NCBI GenBank assembly: GCA_902617045.1
Contig: CACMVA010000002.1
Coordinates: 226,014 to 290,013, forward strand
Reading direction: 5' to 3'
DNA: 64,000 bases
Source of the DNA: an uncultured SAR86 cluster bacterium
Lineage (GTDB): Bacteria > Pseudomonadota > Gammaproteobacteria > Magnimaribacterales > D2472
The translations under genes were made by a program, and so were the position numbers. Below are positions 10,181 to 17,974 of this stretch, one piece after another. Position 1 is the first letter of the stretch; every line of letters starts with the position of its first letter. The notes beneath the pieces are model-generated. The model was not told the origin of the DNA. It searched no databases and saw only the letters and a list, made by a program, of their open reading frames with translations.

Positions 10181-11266
10181 TTACTCTGATTCAAGTTGTG
10201 AAAGCATAGCTAGTTGATTTTCAGCCAAAAGCGCATCACAGATTTCTTTTATGTCACCATCCATAATTTGATCAAGATTATGTTGAGTTAACTTTATTCT
10301 ATGATCTGTCATCCTTCCTTGAGGAAAATTATATGTTCTTATTTTTTCACTTCTGTCTCCAGTACCTACTAATATTTTCCTTTCACTTGCAATGCTTTCT
10401 TGTTGATTATCAATTTCTTGCTGTTTTAACTTTGCGGCAAGAAGTGATAGTGCTTTCTCTTTATTTTTGTGTTGAGATCTTCCATCTTGGCACTCAACAA
10501 CTAATCCTGTTGGAATATGTGTAAGCCTGACAGCTGAATCAGTTTTATTAACATGCTGTCCTCCAGCACCAGAAGCTCTAAATGTGTCTACTCTTAAATC
10601 ATTTTTATCAATATTTATATCCTGAACCTCCTCTACTTCTGGTAAAACCGCTACTGTGCAAGTAGATGTATGTACCCTACCTTGTGATTCAGTTTCAGGA
10701 ACTCTTTGAACTCTGTGCACTCCGGATTCAAATTTAAGAACCTTGAAAACACTTTTTCCATTTAATTTAGCTACAACCTCTTTAAGCCCTCCTTGTTCAG
10801 ATGGTTTTATATCAATAACTTCCAAATCCCAACCCTGTCTTTCTGACAACCTTGAATACATTCTGAACAAATCACCTGCAAAGATGCTTGCTTCGTCACC
10901 ACCAGCCCCAGATCTTATTTCTAGATATGCTGAGCCATCATCAGCAGAATCTTTAGGCAACAGCATAAATTTTAGTTCTTGTTCAAGTTTTTCAGGTATA
11001 TCTTGATAACTTTTTAGATCGTCTTCGGCTAAAACTTTCAAATCATCATCACCTGATTCAATTATTTCATTAGCATCTTTAATACTTTTTAGTACGTTAT
11101 TGTATTCATCAAATTTTTCAACAATTGGTTTCAGCTCAGAAAACTCTTTATTTAATAATGTATATTTATCTATATCTTCAATTGTCTTAGAGTCTAATAG
11201 AAGATCTTGGATTTCATTAATTCTGTTTTGAAGCTGTTCAAGCTTCTTCAGCATCGAATCATGCAT
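10181..11266 (-). CDS. prfA: Peptide chain release factor 1
   Basis: Recognises UAA and UAG in the ribosomal A site and triggers peptidyl-tRNA hydrolysis. In the 361-residue product GGQ is at 235-237 within SGAGGQHVN, and the codon-recognition PxT motif is PET at 190-192 (PAT in E. coli). The start at 11266 gives eight residues before LEQL, the same offset as in E. coli, and AAGG lies about 10 bases upstream; it overlaps the hemA stop by 8 bases. An ATG at 11254 is the alternative start. PrmC, which modifies the GGQ glutamine, is encoded next. Confidence 0.98.
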   Translation of the reverse strand: MHDSMLKKLEQLQNRINEIQDLLLDSKTIEDIDKYTLLNKEFSELKPIVEKFDEYNNVLKSIKDANEIIESGDDDLKVLAEDDLKSYQDIPEKLEQELKFMLLPKDSADDGSAYLEIRSGAGGDEASIFAGDLFRMYSRLSERQGWDLEVIDIKPSEQGGLKEVVAKLNGKSVFKVLKFESGVHRVQRVPETESQGRVHTSTCTVAVLPEVEEVQDINIDKNDLRVDTFRASGAGGQHVNKTDSAVRLTHIPTGLVVECQDGRSQHKNKEKALSLLAAKLKQQEIDNQQESIASERKILVGTGDRSEKIRTYNFPQGRMTDHRIKLTQHNLDQIMDGDIKEICDALLAENQLAMLSQLESE

Positions 11267-12491
11267 TACTAAAAAACCTTTTGATCATAGATTTAATTAC
11301 ATGATCATCTAAATTTTTTAAATCTTGAAAATCGTTTAAATTTTTATTAGCTATATTCATGCTTTTAATTGAATCAACTAGGTTTGAATAATTTCCATTT
11401 GTCTTAAATTGTTGGATCTCATGGCTAGATAAACTATTTAAAAATTGGTCTAATTGAAGACTAGCTAGATCTTTGGAAGATTTCATAGAAAAAGCCTCCA
11501 ATTTTGATTTGGATTCTAGAGCAATTATGTTCATAGCTTTTTCAGCCTCAATAGAACGTTGCCCAAAATTTTCTTGAGTAATTTTTTCAATATCATCGAT
11601 TGAATATAAATAAGCCTGTTCAATTCCTCTTATTTCATCTTCAATGTTTCTTGGAACTCCCAAGTCTATCAATAAAATAGGTTTATTTTTTCTGAATTTC
11701 AAAGCATTTTCAATTGCTCCTTTACCGATAAGAGGAACTTCAGTTATTGATGAAGAAATAACAATATCAGCCAATTCAAGTTGATCATAAAGTGAATCAA
11801 GTGAAGAAGACAAAATTTCAAAGTTTTTACCTAAATTAATTTTTTTAACAGTTCTATTAACTAATTTAATATTGCGAATTCCTTTATCGTATAAATTTTC
11901 AATAACACTCTTTGAAAGTGAGCCAGCTCCAATAACTAATATATTCTGATTTTCTGGTGCCTCAAATATATTTTTAATCAATTTCATGGCAAGTCCACTA
12001 ACTGAAAGAGAATTAAGTCCAATTTCAGTATCAGTCCTCGCTTTTTTTGCAATCTCAATGACCTTATCAGCAAAATAAGATAACTTATTGCCAATTATTT
12101 TGTATTCTTTTGCATTTCTTAAAGCGGTTTTGAATTGACCAAAGATTTCTTGCTCGCCTAATACCTGTGAATCAATCCCAGAAGCTACTTTGCACATATG
12201 AGCAAGAGCATCATGATTAGATAGAAAATAAAAACTATCACTTGAGATATCTTTAACATTTAATAATTTAAGTACTTCTTTAAAAATATGTTTTGAGATA
12301 CCAGGTCTTCCAACAAGGTATATTTCTGTCCTATTGCAGGTAGAAATTCCAAAAAATGATTCAAAATCATTACCGAATAGTTTTTTTAAATGACTATCGA
12401 GTAAAATTTGGTTAGACTCATTTATAATGAACTTTTCCCTCTCAGCAACATTTGAGGTCTTGTGATTAATGCCAAATAACTGTAGTTCCAT
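11259..12491 (-). CDS. hemA: Glutamyl-tRNA reductase
   Basis: First step of C5 tetrapyrrole synthesis: NADPH-dependent reduction of Glu-tRNAGlu to glutamate-1-semialdehyde. The start is set at the ATG at 12491 because the protein then begins MELQLFGINHKTSNVAERE, as family members do; an in-frame ATG at 12554 would add 21 residues. Length is 410. The catalytic cysteine is C52 in FFGISTCNRTEIYLVGR, the EVLGEQEIFGQ-type segment appears as SQVLGEQEIFGQ, and the NADPH site is ILVIGAGSLSKS. It is first in hemA-prfA-prmC. Its start codon lies inside the 5' end of the divergent lolB, an overlap of 23 bases. Confidence 0.97.
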   Translation of the reverse strand: MELQLFGINHKTSNVAEREKFIINESNQILLDSHLKKLFGNDFESFFGISTCNRTEIYLVGRPGISKHIFKEVLKLLNVKDISSDSFYFLSNHDALAHMCKVASGIDSQVLGEQEIFGQFKTALRNAKEYKIIGNKLSYFADKVIEIAKKARTDTEIGLNSLSVSGLAMKLIKNIFEAPENQNILVIGAGSLSKSVIENLYDKGIRNIKLVNRTVKKINLGKNFEILSSSLDSLYDQLELADIVISSSITEVPLIGKGAIENALKFRKNKPILLIDLGVPRNIEDEIRGIEQAYLYSIDDIEKITQENFGQRSIEAEKAMNIIALESKSKLEAFSMKSSKDLASLQLDQFLNSLSSHEIQQFKTNGNYSNLVDSIKSMNIANKNLNDFQDLKNLDDHVIKSMIKRFFSNA

Positions 12492-12951
12492 AGCAAAAAA
12501 GGTCTCTATTACATTGTGTTTTATTTTATTAGCATCCTGTGCTGGTATTAACAATTATAACAATTCAGCTGTGTATAAAGGAAAAGTAGTTGTAAATTCA
12601 CTTAATTATGACCAATTGTCATTTAATATTTTGTTAACTAGCAATGAAAACGACACTATTATACAGATTCATAAGCCATTTTATGGAAATTTATTACAAA
12701 TTAAATATGATAACTCTTCAAATTTGATGAAATATATTTCTAAGGATAGCAGTTATGAGATTAATGCTGGTATACCAAGAAATATTGGAGACATTGTTAA
12801 TAATTGTCTATTAAGGGAAAGTTATGCAGATGAGGTATTTGAGGATGGTCAAAGTCTCAATATTGAATGTTATAAAAATATGGATAAAACAAATTTTTAT
12901 ATGCAATATAAGGGTTCATCTTTTAAGGGCTTTTTAATTAAAAATGAATGA
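12469..12951 (+). CDS. lolB: Outer-membrane lipoprotein receptor LolB, short form
   Basis: Probable LolB, the outer-membrane lipoprotein that takes lipoproteins from LolA and inserts them in the membrane. The 160-residue product has a lipoprotein signal with a lipobox LLASC, so the mature protein starts at C24. The body has the LolB-like order of a beta strand (YKGKVVVNS) and an IQIHKPFYGNLLQI segment. E. coli LolB is about 207 residues, so this is short. The name rests mainly on position: lolB lies between divergent hemA and ispE in many Gammaproteobacteria. The ATG at 12469 is needed for a full signal peptide. Its last 8 bases overlap ispE. Confidence 0.8.
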   Translation: MPNNCSSIAKKVSITLCFILLASCAGINNYNNSAVYKGKVVVNSLNYDQLSFNILLTSNENDTIIQIHKPFYGNLLQIKYDNSSNLMKYISKDSSYEINAGIPRNIGDIVNNCLLRESYADEVFEDGQSLNIECYKNMDKTNFYMQYKGSSFKGFLIKNE

Positions 12952-13762
12952 AATAGTCACAAAATGTCCTGCAAAAATTAATCTTAATCTAAGAATACTA
13001 GATAAAAGAGAAGACGGTTATCACAACATACAAACAGAATACCAACTTATTGATATTTATGATCATTTAAAATTTAAATCAAATAAAGATCAAAATATCA
13101 CCATTGAATCGAAGGAAACTTATCTTAATGATAAGTTTAATACTATTTATCAATCTGCAGAGAAATTGCAAAAACTTATGAATGAAAATGCTGGAGTGGT
13201 CATTGAAGTAAAAAAAAATATACCTACTGGGTCTGGTCTTGGAGGGGCTAGCTCAAATGCAGCTTCAACTTTAGTTGCTTTAAATAAACTTTGGAGATTA
13301 AATTTAAATAAACATGATTTAATAAAAATTGCTTCATCCATTGGAGCAGATGTGCCATTTTTTGTGTATGGTAAAAATGCATCAGGAGAAGGTATTGGAG
13401 ATAAATTAGAAGAGATTAAAACTAATTCAAAAAAAATATTGGTTATTAACCCCAACATCCATTCTTCTACAAAAAAAATGTTCAATCTTTATGATAAATC
13501 AAAGAATTTTGTAAAAAATATTGCTTTGAATAAACAAAATAGCTTTTGGGATGTTTTTTTAAATCAAAATCCCAATATTGAAGAGTTTATTTTCAGTAAC
13601 AACTTAGAAAACAAAATCAATCTAAGTGGAAGTGGTTCCTCTTTATTTATTTACTATGAAGAAGAGAGTGATATTGATAAAATTATAAAAAAAATACCAC
13701 GTAATTGGAGACTCTTTTTCTGTAAACCATTACAATATTCGCCGATATGCAATATCAACTAA
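12944..13762 (+). CDS. ispE: 4-diphosphocytidyl-2-C-methyl-D-erythritol kinase
   Basis: GHMP kinase of the MEP isoprenoid pathway: it phosphorylates CDP-ME at the 2-hydroxyl with ATP. The 272-residue protein shows the N-terminal CPAKINLNLRILDKREDGYH motif, the glycine-rich ATP loop PTGSGLGGASSNAAS at about residues 93-107, IGADVPFF with the catalytic Asp, and the C-terminal LSGSGSSLF motif. It overlaps lolB by 8 bases and is followed 3 bases later by tRNA-Gln. Confidence 0.97.
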   Translation: MNEIVTKCPAKINLNLRILDKREDGYHNIQTEYQLIDIYDHLKFKSNKDQNITIESKETYLNDKFNTIYQSAEKLQKLMNENAGVVIEVKKNIPTGSGLGGASSNAASTLVALNKLWRLNLNKHDLIKIASSIGADVPFFVYGKNASGEGIGDKLEEIKTNSKKILVINPNIHSSTKKMFNLYDKSKNFVKNIALNKQNSFWDVFLNQNPNIEEFIFSNNLENKINLSGSGSSLFIYYEEESDIDKIIKKIPRNWRLFFCKPLQYSPICNIN

Positions 13763-13765
13763 CAT

Positions 13766-13840
13766 TGGGGTGTCGCCAAGCGGTAAGGCAACGGGTTTTG
13801 ATCCCGTCATGCGTAGGTTCGAATCCTACCACCCCAGCCA
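13766..13840 (+). tRNA. tRNA-Gln (anticodon TTG)
   Basis: Complete 75-base cloverleaf with CCA encoded. The acceptor stem TGGGGTG pairs with CACCCCA, the discriminator base is G, and the anticodon loop TTTTGAT is flanked by ACGGG/CCCGT, giving TTG. The sequence closely resembles E. coli tRNA-Gln(UUG). It lies between ispE and prs, as in Pseudomonas, and starts 4 bases after ispE, so it is probably processed from a longer mRNA. Confidence 0.98.
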
Positions 13841-13867
13841 TGTTTTATAATATATTTAAGGGGATAT

Positions 13868-14827
13868 ATGAATAAAATAAATAAGGGTCTAGATATTTTT
13901 ACAGGTACTGCTAATCCTGAATTTGCATCAGAGGTATCAGAAATACTAGGAATCAAAATCTCAAAATCAGATGTTGGTTATTTTTCTGATGGAGAGTTAA
14001 AGGTAGAAATCGAAGAAAATGTTAGAGGTCATGATACTTTCATAATTCAATCTACTTGTTCTCCAACTAATAAAAATGTAATGGAAATAATGTTAATTGC
14101 TGATGCATTAAAGAGATCATCGGCTTCAAGAATTACTGCAGTTGTTCCATATTATGGATATGCGAGACAAGATAGAAGAGTTAGATCTGCAAGAGTTCCA
14201 ATTAGTGCAAAGGTCGTTGCTGATATGTTTGCATCTGTTGGTATTGATAGAGTTTTAACTATTGACCTTCACTCAGAGACAATTCAAGGCTTTTTTGACA
14301 TGCCTGCTGACAATGTTTATGCAACAAAATTTATGGTCGACGATATTAAAGATAATAATGATAGAAATGAAGTTGTTGTTGTGTCTCCAGATGTTGGTGG
14401 AGTTGTAAGATCAAGAGCGCTTGCAAAATTATTAGATGATACAGATTTAGCTATTATTGATAAAAGAAGAGCAGTAGCAAATGAATCTGAGGTTATGAAC
14501 ATCATTGGTGAAGTCGAAGGAAAGGTTTGTATAGTTCCTGATGACATAATTGATACTGCTGGAACACTTTGTAATGCAGCAAAAGCATTAAAAGATAAAG
14601 GTGCAAAAGCTGTAAAAGCATATATTACTCATCCAGTTCTATCTGGACCAGCAATAGAAAGATTGAATAAATCTGAAATTGACGAATTAATTGTTACAAA
14701 TTCAATACCTTTGAACAAAGACGCTAAAAAATGCAGTAAAATACGCGTCATTTCAATTGCTAACATTATTGCTGAGTGTATAACACGTCTAAGTAATGAA
14801 GAGTCGTTGAGTGAAATGTTTTTATAG
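13868..14827 (+). CDS. prs: Ribose-phosphate pyrophosphokinase
   Basis: Makes phosphoribosyl pyrophosphate from ribose 5-phosphate and ATP for purine, pyrimidine, histidine and tryptophan synthesis. The 319-residue product is of class I size and contains [18 protein letters not shown] (ATP-binding loop), a [13 protein letters not shown] segment and the PRPP-binding loop [13 protein letters not shown]. The ribosome binding site AGGGG lies just before the ATG. A TATAAT at 13846-13851, immediately after tRNA-Gln, could give it its own promoter, but no -35 box is evident. Next is rplY, 8 bases downstream. Confidence 0.98.
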   Translation: MNKINKGLDIFTGTANPEFASEVSEILGIKISKSDVGYFSDGELKVEIEENVRGHDTFIIQSTCSPTNKNVMEIMLIADALKRSSASRITAVVPYYGYARQDRRVRSARVPISAKVVADMFASVGIDRVLTIDLHSETIQGFFDMPADNVYATKFMVDDIKDNNDRNEVVVVSPDVGGVVRSRALAKLLDDTDLAIIDKRRAVANESEVMNIIGEVEGKVCIVPDDIIDTAGTLCNAAKALKDKGAKAVKAYITHPVLSGPAIERLNKSEIDELIVTNSIPLNKDAKKCSKIRVISIANIIAECITRLSNEESLSEMFL

Positions 14828-14835
14828 AGGAAATT

Positions 14836-15552
14836 ATGACAGATCAAATTACATTAAATGCTGACCTAAGAGAAAGAACAGGTACAAATAAAGCTCGTGA
14901 AATTAGAAATGTCGATGGAATGGTTCCAGCTATAGTTTATGGTGATGAAAAAGAAACACTAAATATTAAATTAAAATTAAATGAATTAACCAAAGCATCT
15001 GAAAATGAACTTTTCTATACTCAAGTACTTTTAATTAAAACTGAAGGTAAAGAGGAGAAAGTTGTTTTAAAAGAGCTCCAAAGAGACCCTGCAAAGGGTA
15101 AATTTCTTCATGCAGACTTTCAAAGAGTTTCTAGTAAAACTAAACTAAAGGTTATTATCCCAGTCAACTTTGTTAATGAAGAAGAATGTGCAGGTGTCAA
15201 GGTAGATGGCGGAGTTGTTGCTAAGGCGATTAGAGAAATTGAAATCATGTGTCTTGCTGGCAATATTCCTGAATCTATAGATGTTGATATTGAAAATCTA
15301 AATTTAGGAGATTCAATTCGCCTCACAGAAATATCTTTACCAGAAGGATCAGAAATTCCAGGACTGACTGATGAAACTGATCAGATGGTTGTTTCTGTTA
15401 ATGCTCCTAAAGCAGTGGAAGAAGATCCAATTGTTGAAGAAGACCTTGAAGATGGCGAAGTTGCTGAAGGTGAAGAAGCTTCTGATAGTGGTAGCGAAGA
15501 GACTACATCATCAGATGAAACAAGCTCAGAAGAAAATTCAGAAGAGTCATAA
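14836..15552 (+). CDS. rplY: 50S ribosomal protein L25, CTC family, with acidic tail
   Basis: 5S rRNA-binding ribosomal protein. The 238-residue product is the long, two-domain (CTC/TL5) form: an N-terminal L25 domain (about 1-95, LNADLRERTGTNKAREIRN and LHADFQRV) and a C-terminal beta domain (about 96-190). It ends in a very acidic, Ser/Glu-rich tail of about 45 residues. Such tails are common in the longer L25 proteins. GAGG precedes the ATG. The order prs-rplY-pth-ychF is conserved in Gammaproteobacteria. Confidence 0.96.
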   Translation: MTDQITLNADLRERTGTNKAREIRNVDGMVPAIVYGDEKETLNIKLKLNELTKASENELFYTQVLLIKTEGKEEKVVLKELQRDPAKGKFLHADFQRVSSKTKLKVIIPVNFVNEEECAGVKVDGGVVAKAIREIEIMCLAGNIPESIDVDIENLNLGDSIRLTEISLPEGSEIPGLTDETDQMVVSVNAPKAVEEDPIVEEDLEDGEVAEGEEASDSGSEETTSSDETSSEENSEES

Positions 15553-15556
15553 TCAA

Positions 15557-16123
15557 ATGTACAATCTCTGTATTATTGGATTAGGTAATCCTAGTCCAAA
15601 ATATGATAACTCTCGACATAATATTGGAAAAGACTGGATAATTAATGTATCCAAAAAATTCTTTAAAGAATTTAAAGAAAAGTCAAAACTTGAAGCACTG
15701 ATTGGAGAATCACATGATAATAAAGTTTTATGGGTTGTCCCTACAAATTACATGAATGATTCTGGAAAGACAATTTCAAAGGTATTAAGGTCAACTAATA
15801 TAGAAATTCAAAATTGTATTGTTGTTCATGATGACTTAGACCTAAGTCTAGGCTCAATCAGGCTTAAAGAAGGTGGAGGACATGGTGGTCATAAAGGCCT
15901 CAAGGATATTATAGAAAAAACTGGAAAAAACAATTTCAATAGAATTAGGATAGGTATAAGCCACCCGGGTATAAAAGAAGAAGTAACAAATTGGGTTTTA
16001 AATAAATTCTCGCCAGAAGAAAAAATCGCAATCAACAACGCCTATGTTGCTTTTGAGCAAGTATTTGAACTGCTTATTGAAAAAAAATATCAAGATGTAC
16101 AAAAAATCCTTCATACCAAATAA
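15557..16123 (+). CDS. pth: Peptidyl-tRNA hydrolase
   Basis: Releases tRNA from peptidyl-tRNA that drops off the ribosome. The start is the ATG at 15557, 4 bases after the rplY stop, giving 188 residues that begin MYNLCIIGLGNPSPKYDNSR; the open frame extends upstream only inside rplY. The catalytic histidine is H21 in SRHNIG (H20 in E. coli), with VVPTNYMNDSG, VVHDDLDLSLG and GGGHGGHKGLKDI as the other family motifs. Confidence 0.97.
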   Translation: MYNLCIIGLGNPSPKYDNSRHNIGKDWIINVSKKFFKEFKEKSKLEALIGESHDNKVLWVVPTNYMNDSGKTISKVLRSTNIEIQNCIVVHDDLDLSLGSIRLKEGGGHGGHKGLKDIIEKTGKNNFNRIRIGISHPGIKEEVTNWVLNKFSPEEKIAINNAYVAFEQVFELLIEKKYQDVQKILHTK

Positions 16124-16125
16124 AA

Positions 16126-17214
16126 ATGGGTTTTAAATGCGGGATCATAGGACTTCCAAATGTTGGAAAATCAACTCTATTTAATGCTCTCACAAAATCT
16201 CAAATTCCTGCAGAAAATTTTCCTTTTTGTACCATAGATCCTAACATTGGCAAGGTACCTCTTCCTGATAAAAGACTCTATGAGATTAATAAAATAGTAA
16301 ATTCAAATAAGGTTATTCATGCTGCTTTAGATTTAGTAGATATAGCAGGTTTGGTTAAAGGAGCATCCAGCGGAGAGGGACTTGGAAATTCTTTTTTATC
16401 AAATATTAGAGAAATGACTGCTTTGGCACATGTCGTTCGTTGTTTTGATGATGAAAATATTGCGCATGTAGATGGTTCAATAAATCCAGCAAGAGACGTT
16501 GAAGTAATTAACTTAGAATTAATAATGGCTGATCTTGAATCTGTTGAAAAAAGAATATCAAGATGTGAAAAACTACTTAAAACTAATGATAAAGATAATA
16601 AACATAATTATGAAATTTTAAAATTCATAAAAAGCAAACTATCAGAAGGCGAATTAATCAATCTAAAAGAATTTAGTAAAGATGAACAAAAAATTGTTAG
16701 GAACTTTCAACTTTTATCATCTAAACCAACTTTTTATATTGCTAATATAAATGAGTCAAAAACATCTCTTGATAATCTAAATAATTTAAAAGATATTGCA
16801 TCAAAATTAGGTTCTTTTGTGATACCAACATCAGTAAAAATTGAACAGGAAATATCACTACTCAACGATGAAGAAAAAAAGGAATACCTTGAATTAATGG
16901 ATATGGAAGAACCGGTTCTAAATAAAATTATTTTTGAAGGTTACAAAATGCTTGGTCTTGAGACTTTTTTCACTGCTGGTCCAAACGAAATAAAGGCTTG
17001 GACCATCAAGAGTGGCTCTTTAGCACCTAATGCTGCAGGAGTAATTCATACAGATTTTGAAAGAGGATTCATTAAAGCTGAAGTTATTGATTTCGATGAC
17101 TTTATTGAGTGTTCTGGTGAACAGGGCGCCAAAGAAAAAGGCAAGTTAAGGCTTGAAGGAAAAGAATATGTTGTTAAAGACGGAGACATTATCCACTTTA
17201 AATTTAATGTATAA
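16126..17214 (+). CDS. ychF: Obg-family ATPase YchF
   Basis: Ribosome-associated P-loop ATPase of the Obg/HflX group that prefers ATP over GTP. In the 362-residue product the G1 loop GLPNVGKSTLFNA starts at about residue 9, the G3/switch region is LVDIAGLVKGASSGEGLGN, and the C-terminal TGS-type domain contains IKAWTIKSGSLAPNAAGVIHTDFERGF. It follows pth by 2 bases and is last in the operon before tRNA-Met. Confidence 0.97.
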   Translation: MGFKCGIIGLPNVGKSTLFNALTKSQIPAENFPFCTIDPNIGKVPLPDKRLYEINKIVNSNKVIHAALDLVDIAGLVKGASSGEGLGNSFLSNIREMTALAHVVRCFDDENIAHVDGSINPARDVEVINLELIMADLESVEKRISRCEKLLKTNDKDNKHNYEILKFIKSKLSEGELINLKEFSKDEQKIVRNFQLLSSKPTFYIANINESKTSLDNLNNLKDIASKLGSFVIPTSVKIEQEISLLNDEEKKEYLELMDMEEPVLNKIIFEGYKMLGLETFFTAGPNEIKAWTIKSGSLAPNAAGVIHTDFERGFIKAEVIDFDDFIECSGEQGAKEKGKLRLEGKEYVVKDGDIIHFKFNV

Positions 17215-17220
17215 AAATAA

Positions 17221-17248
17221 TTGACTCTTTATTTTTAAAGATTATCAT
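17221..17248 (+). promoter_or_regulatory. Promoter of tRNA-Met
   Basis: TTGACT at 17221-17226, a 16-base spacer, then TATCAT at 17243-17248. The predicted start is only a few bases before the tRNA at 17258. The position and -35 box are good; the -10 box is one base off consensus. Confidence 0.6.
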
Positions 17249-17257
17249 TCAACGATT

Positions 17258-17334
17258 GGCTATGTAGCTCAGATGGTTAGAGCACAGCACTCATAACGCT
17301 GGGGTCGGTGGTTCAATTCCACCCATAGCCACCA
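17258..17334 (+). tRNA. tRNA-Met, elongator (anticodon CAT)
   Basis: Complete 77-base cloverleaf with CCA encoded. The acceptor GGCTATG pairs fully with CATAGCC, and the anticodon loop is CTCATAA. The T4/A5 acceptor bases and full 1-72 pair match elongator tRNA-Met rather than the initiator or tRNA-Ile2. The anticodon stem CAGCA/CGCTG has an A31-C39 mismatch next to the loop. It follows ychF, as in Pseudomonas. Confidence 0.95.
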
Positions 17335-17337
17335 TAT

Positions 17338-17568
17338 CTACTTTTTAAGATATGCCAGAATAATAATAATAGCTACGAGCCCAAGAAGACCATCAGACCC
17401 AATAAGATTTAATAAGTCAGATATATTTTTGTATACATCTCCAACAAATGGCGCTTCAGGTCCAAATATTATTCCAAGTAATAATGCTACAGAAACTACC
17501 GGAACAAGAACATCCGTTAGTCTTAATAAGAAATCCTTTATAGAATTTAAAATTGTTTTATATTTCAT
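17338..17568 (-). CDS. Small two-helix membrane protein, paralogue B
   Basis: I do not recognise this 76-residue protein. It has a charged N-terminus (about residues 1-17), a hydrophobic segment at about 18-36 ending in GIIFG, a short polar turn, then a second hydrophobic segment at about 58-74 and a C-terminal LKK. It is clearly a paralogue of the gene just upstream (17615-17836): both share GI-[IV]-FG, a DV pair, G-x-x-GL-x-GL and a final L-x-K. No signal peptide or cysteine is seen. Its ATG lies 9 bases after a strong hairpin with no Shine-Dalgarno sequence between, so it is probably expressed weakly or by read-through. It ends 3 bases from the opposing tRNA-Met. Confidence 0.75.
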   Translation of the reverse strand: MKYKTILNSIKDFLLRLTDVLVPVVSVALLLGIIFGPEAPFVGDVYKNISDLLNLIGSDGLLGLVAIIIILAYLKK

Positions 17569-17577
17569 TGCTAAAGT

Positions 17578-17601
17578 AAGAAGGGCCTAAAGGCCCTTCT
17601 T
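17578..17601 (-). terminator. Strong hairpin between the two small membrane-protein genes
   Basis: A perfect inverted repeat, AAGAAGGGCCT / AGGCCCTTCTT with two central bases, gives a 10-11 bp stem. It lies after the stop of the upstream small gene and before the start of the second. The flanking sequence is T-rich on both strands but has no long uninterrupted U-tract, so it could be a terminator, a processing site or a translation-modulating hairpin. Its 5' arm on the minus strand contains AAGAAGGG, a Shine-Dalgarno-like sequence that the stem would hide. Confidence 0.65.
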
Positions 17602-17614
17602 ATTTTAAGTAAGC

Positions 17615-17836
17615 TTACTTATTAAGTAAACCGATCAGAATAGCAGCTACTAAAAGCCCTACTAATCCGTTTTCGCCAAGCACTGTGACTACTCCAAGAA
17701 GTCCATCAAGAACGTCATTGAAGAATGCAACATTGCCGCCAAATACAATACCAGCAACAACACCTAATCCAACAACACCAATTAATAGTGAAGTTAAGTC
17801 AGATACTATGCCTTTAAGTGTATCAATTGCTTTCAT
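17615..17836 (-). CDS. Small two-helix membrane protein, paralogue A
   Basis: Unrecognised 73-residue protein. Hydrophobic segments at about residues 15-37 and 45-71 are separated by a short FGGNVAFFNDV turn, so a membrane hairpin is likely. It is rich in Gly, Val and Leu and has only a few charged residues, in the N-terminal region, the turn and the last residue. It has the strongest ribosome binding site seen in the window (GGGGGGAG, 5 bases before the ATG) and sits alone after a 138-base spacer, which suggests high expression. The stop codon lies in a 14-base perfect palindrome (17607-17620). Size and topology recall holins, VirB2-like pilins or small bacteriocin-type peptides, but there is no supporting motif or leader. 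Confidence 0.8.
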   Translation of the reverse strand: MKAIDTLKGIVSDLTSLLIGVVGLGVVAGIVFGGNVAFFNDVLDGLLGVVTVLGENGLVGLLVAAILIGLLNK

Positions 17837-17841
17837 AATTA

Positions 17842-17849
17842 CTCCCCCC
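17842..17849 (-). promoter_or_regulatory. Strong ribosome binding site of small membrane protein A
   Basis: GGGGGGAG on the minus strand, 5 bases before the ATG at 17836. It fixes the start of the small gene and is unusually G-rich for this AT-rich region, where many genes have no recognisable Shine-Dalgarno sequence. Confidence 0.8.
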
Positions 17850-17974
17850 TATTAGGTTTATTTATGTACGCAGGTGTAATGGAACCACAAATTAATACAT
17901 GAATCAAATTATGTGAAAAAAATTAGGACACAATATTTGACTTTTTAAAATTAATAGAATAATGGTGGAAATTG

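Noticed and set aside
17258-17334. tRNA with CAT anticodon as a lysidine-modified tRNA-Ile2
   Set aside because: The acceptor bases and overall sequence match elongator tRNA-Met, and the position after ychF also fits tRNA-Met.
17578-17620. Palindromes as a mobile element end or attachment site
   Set aside because: No target duplication, transposase or integrase is present, and the repeats occur once; a role in the transcript is simpler.
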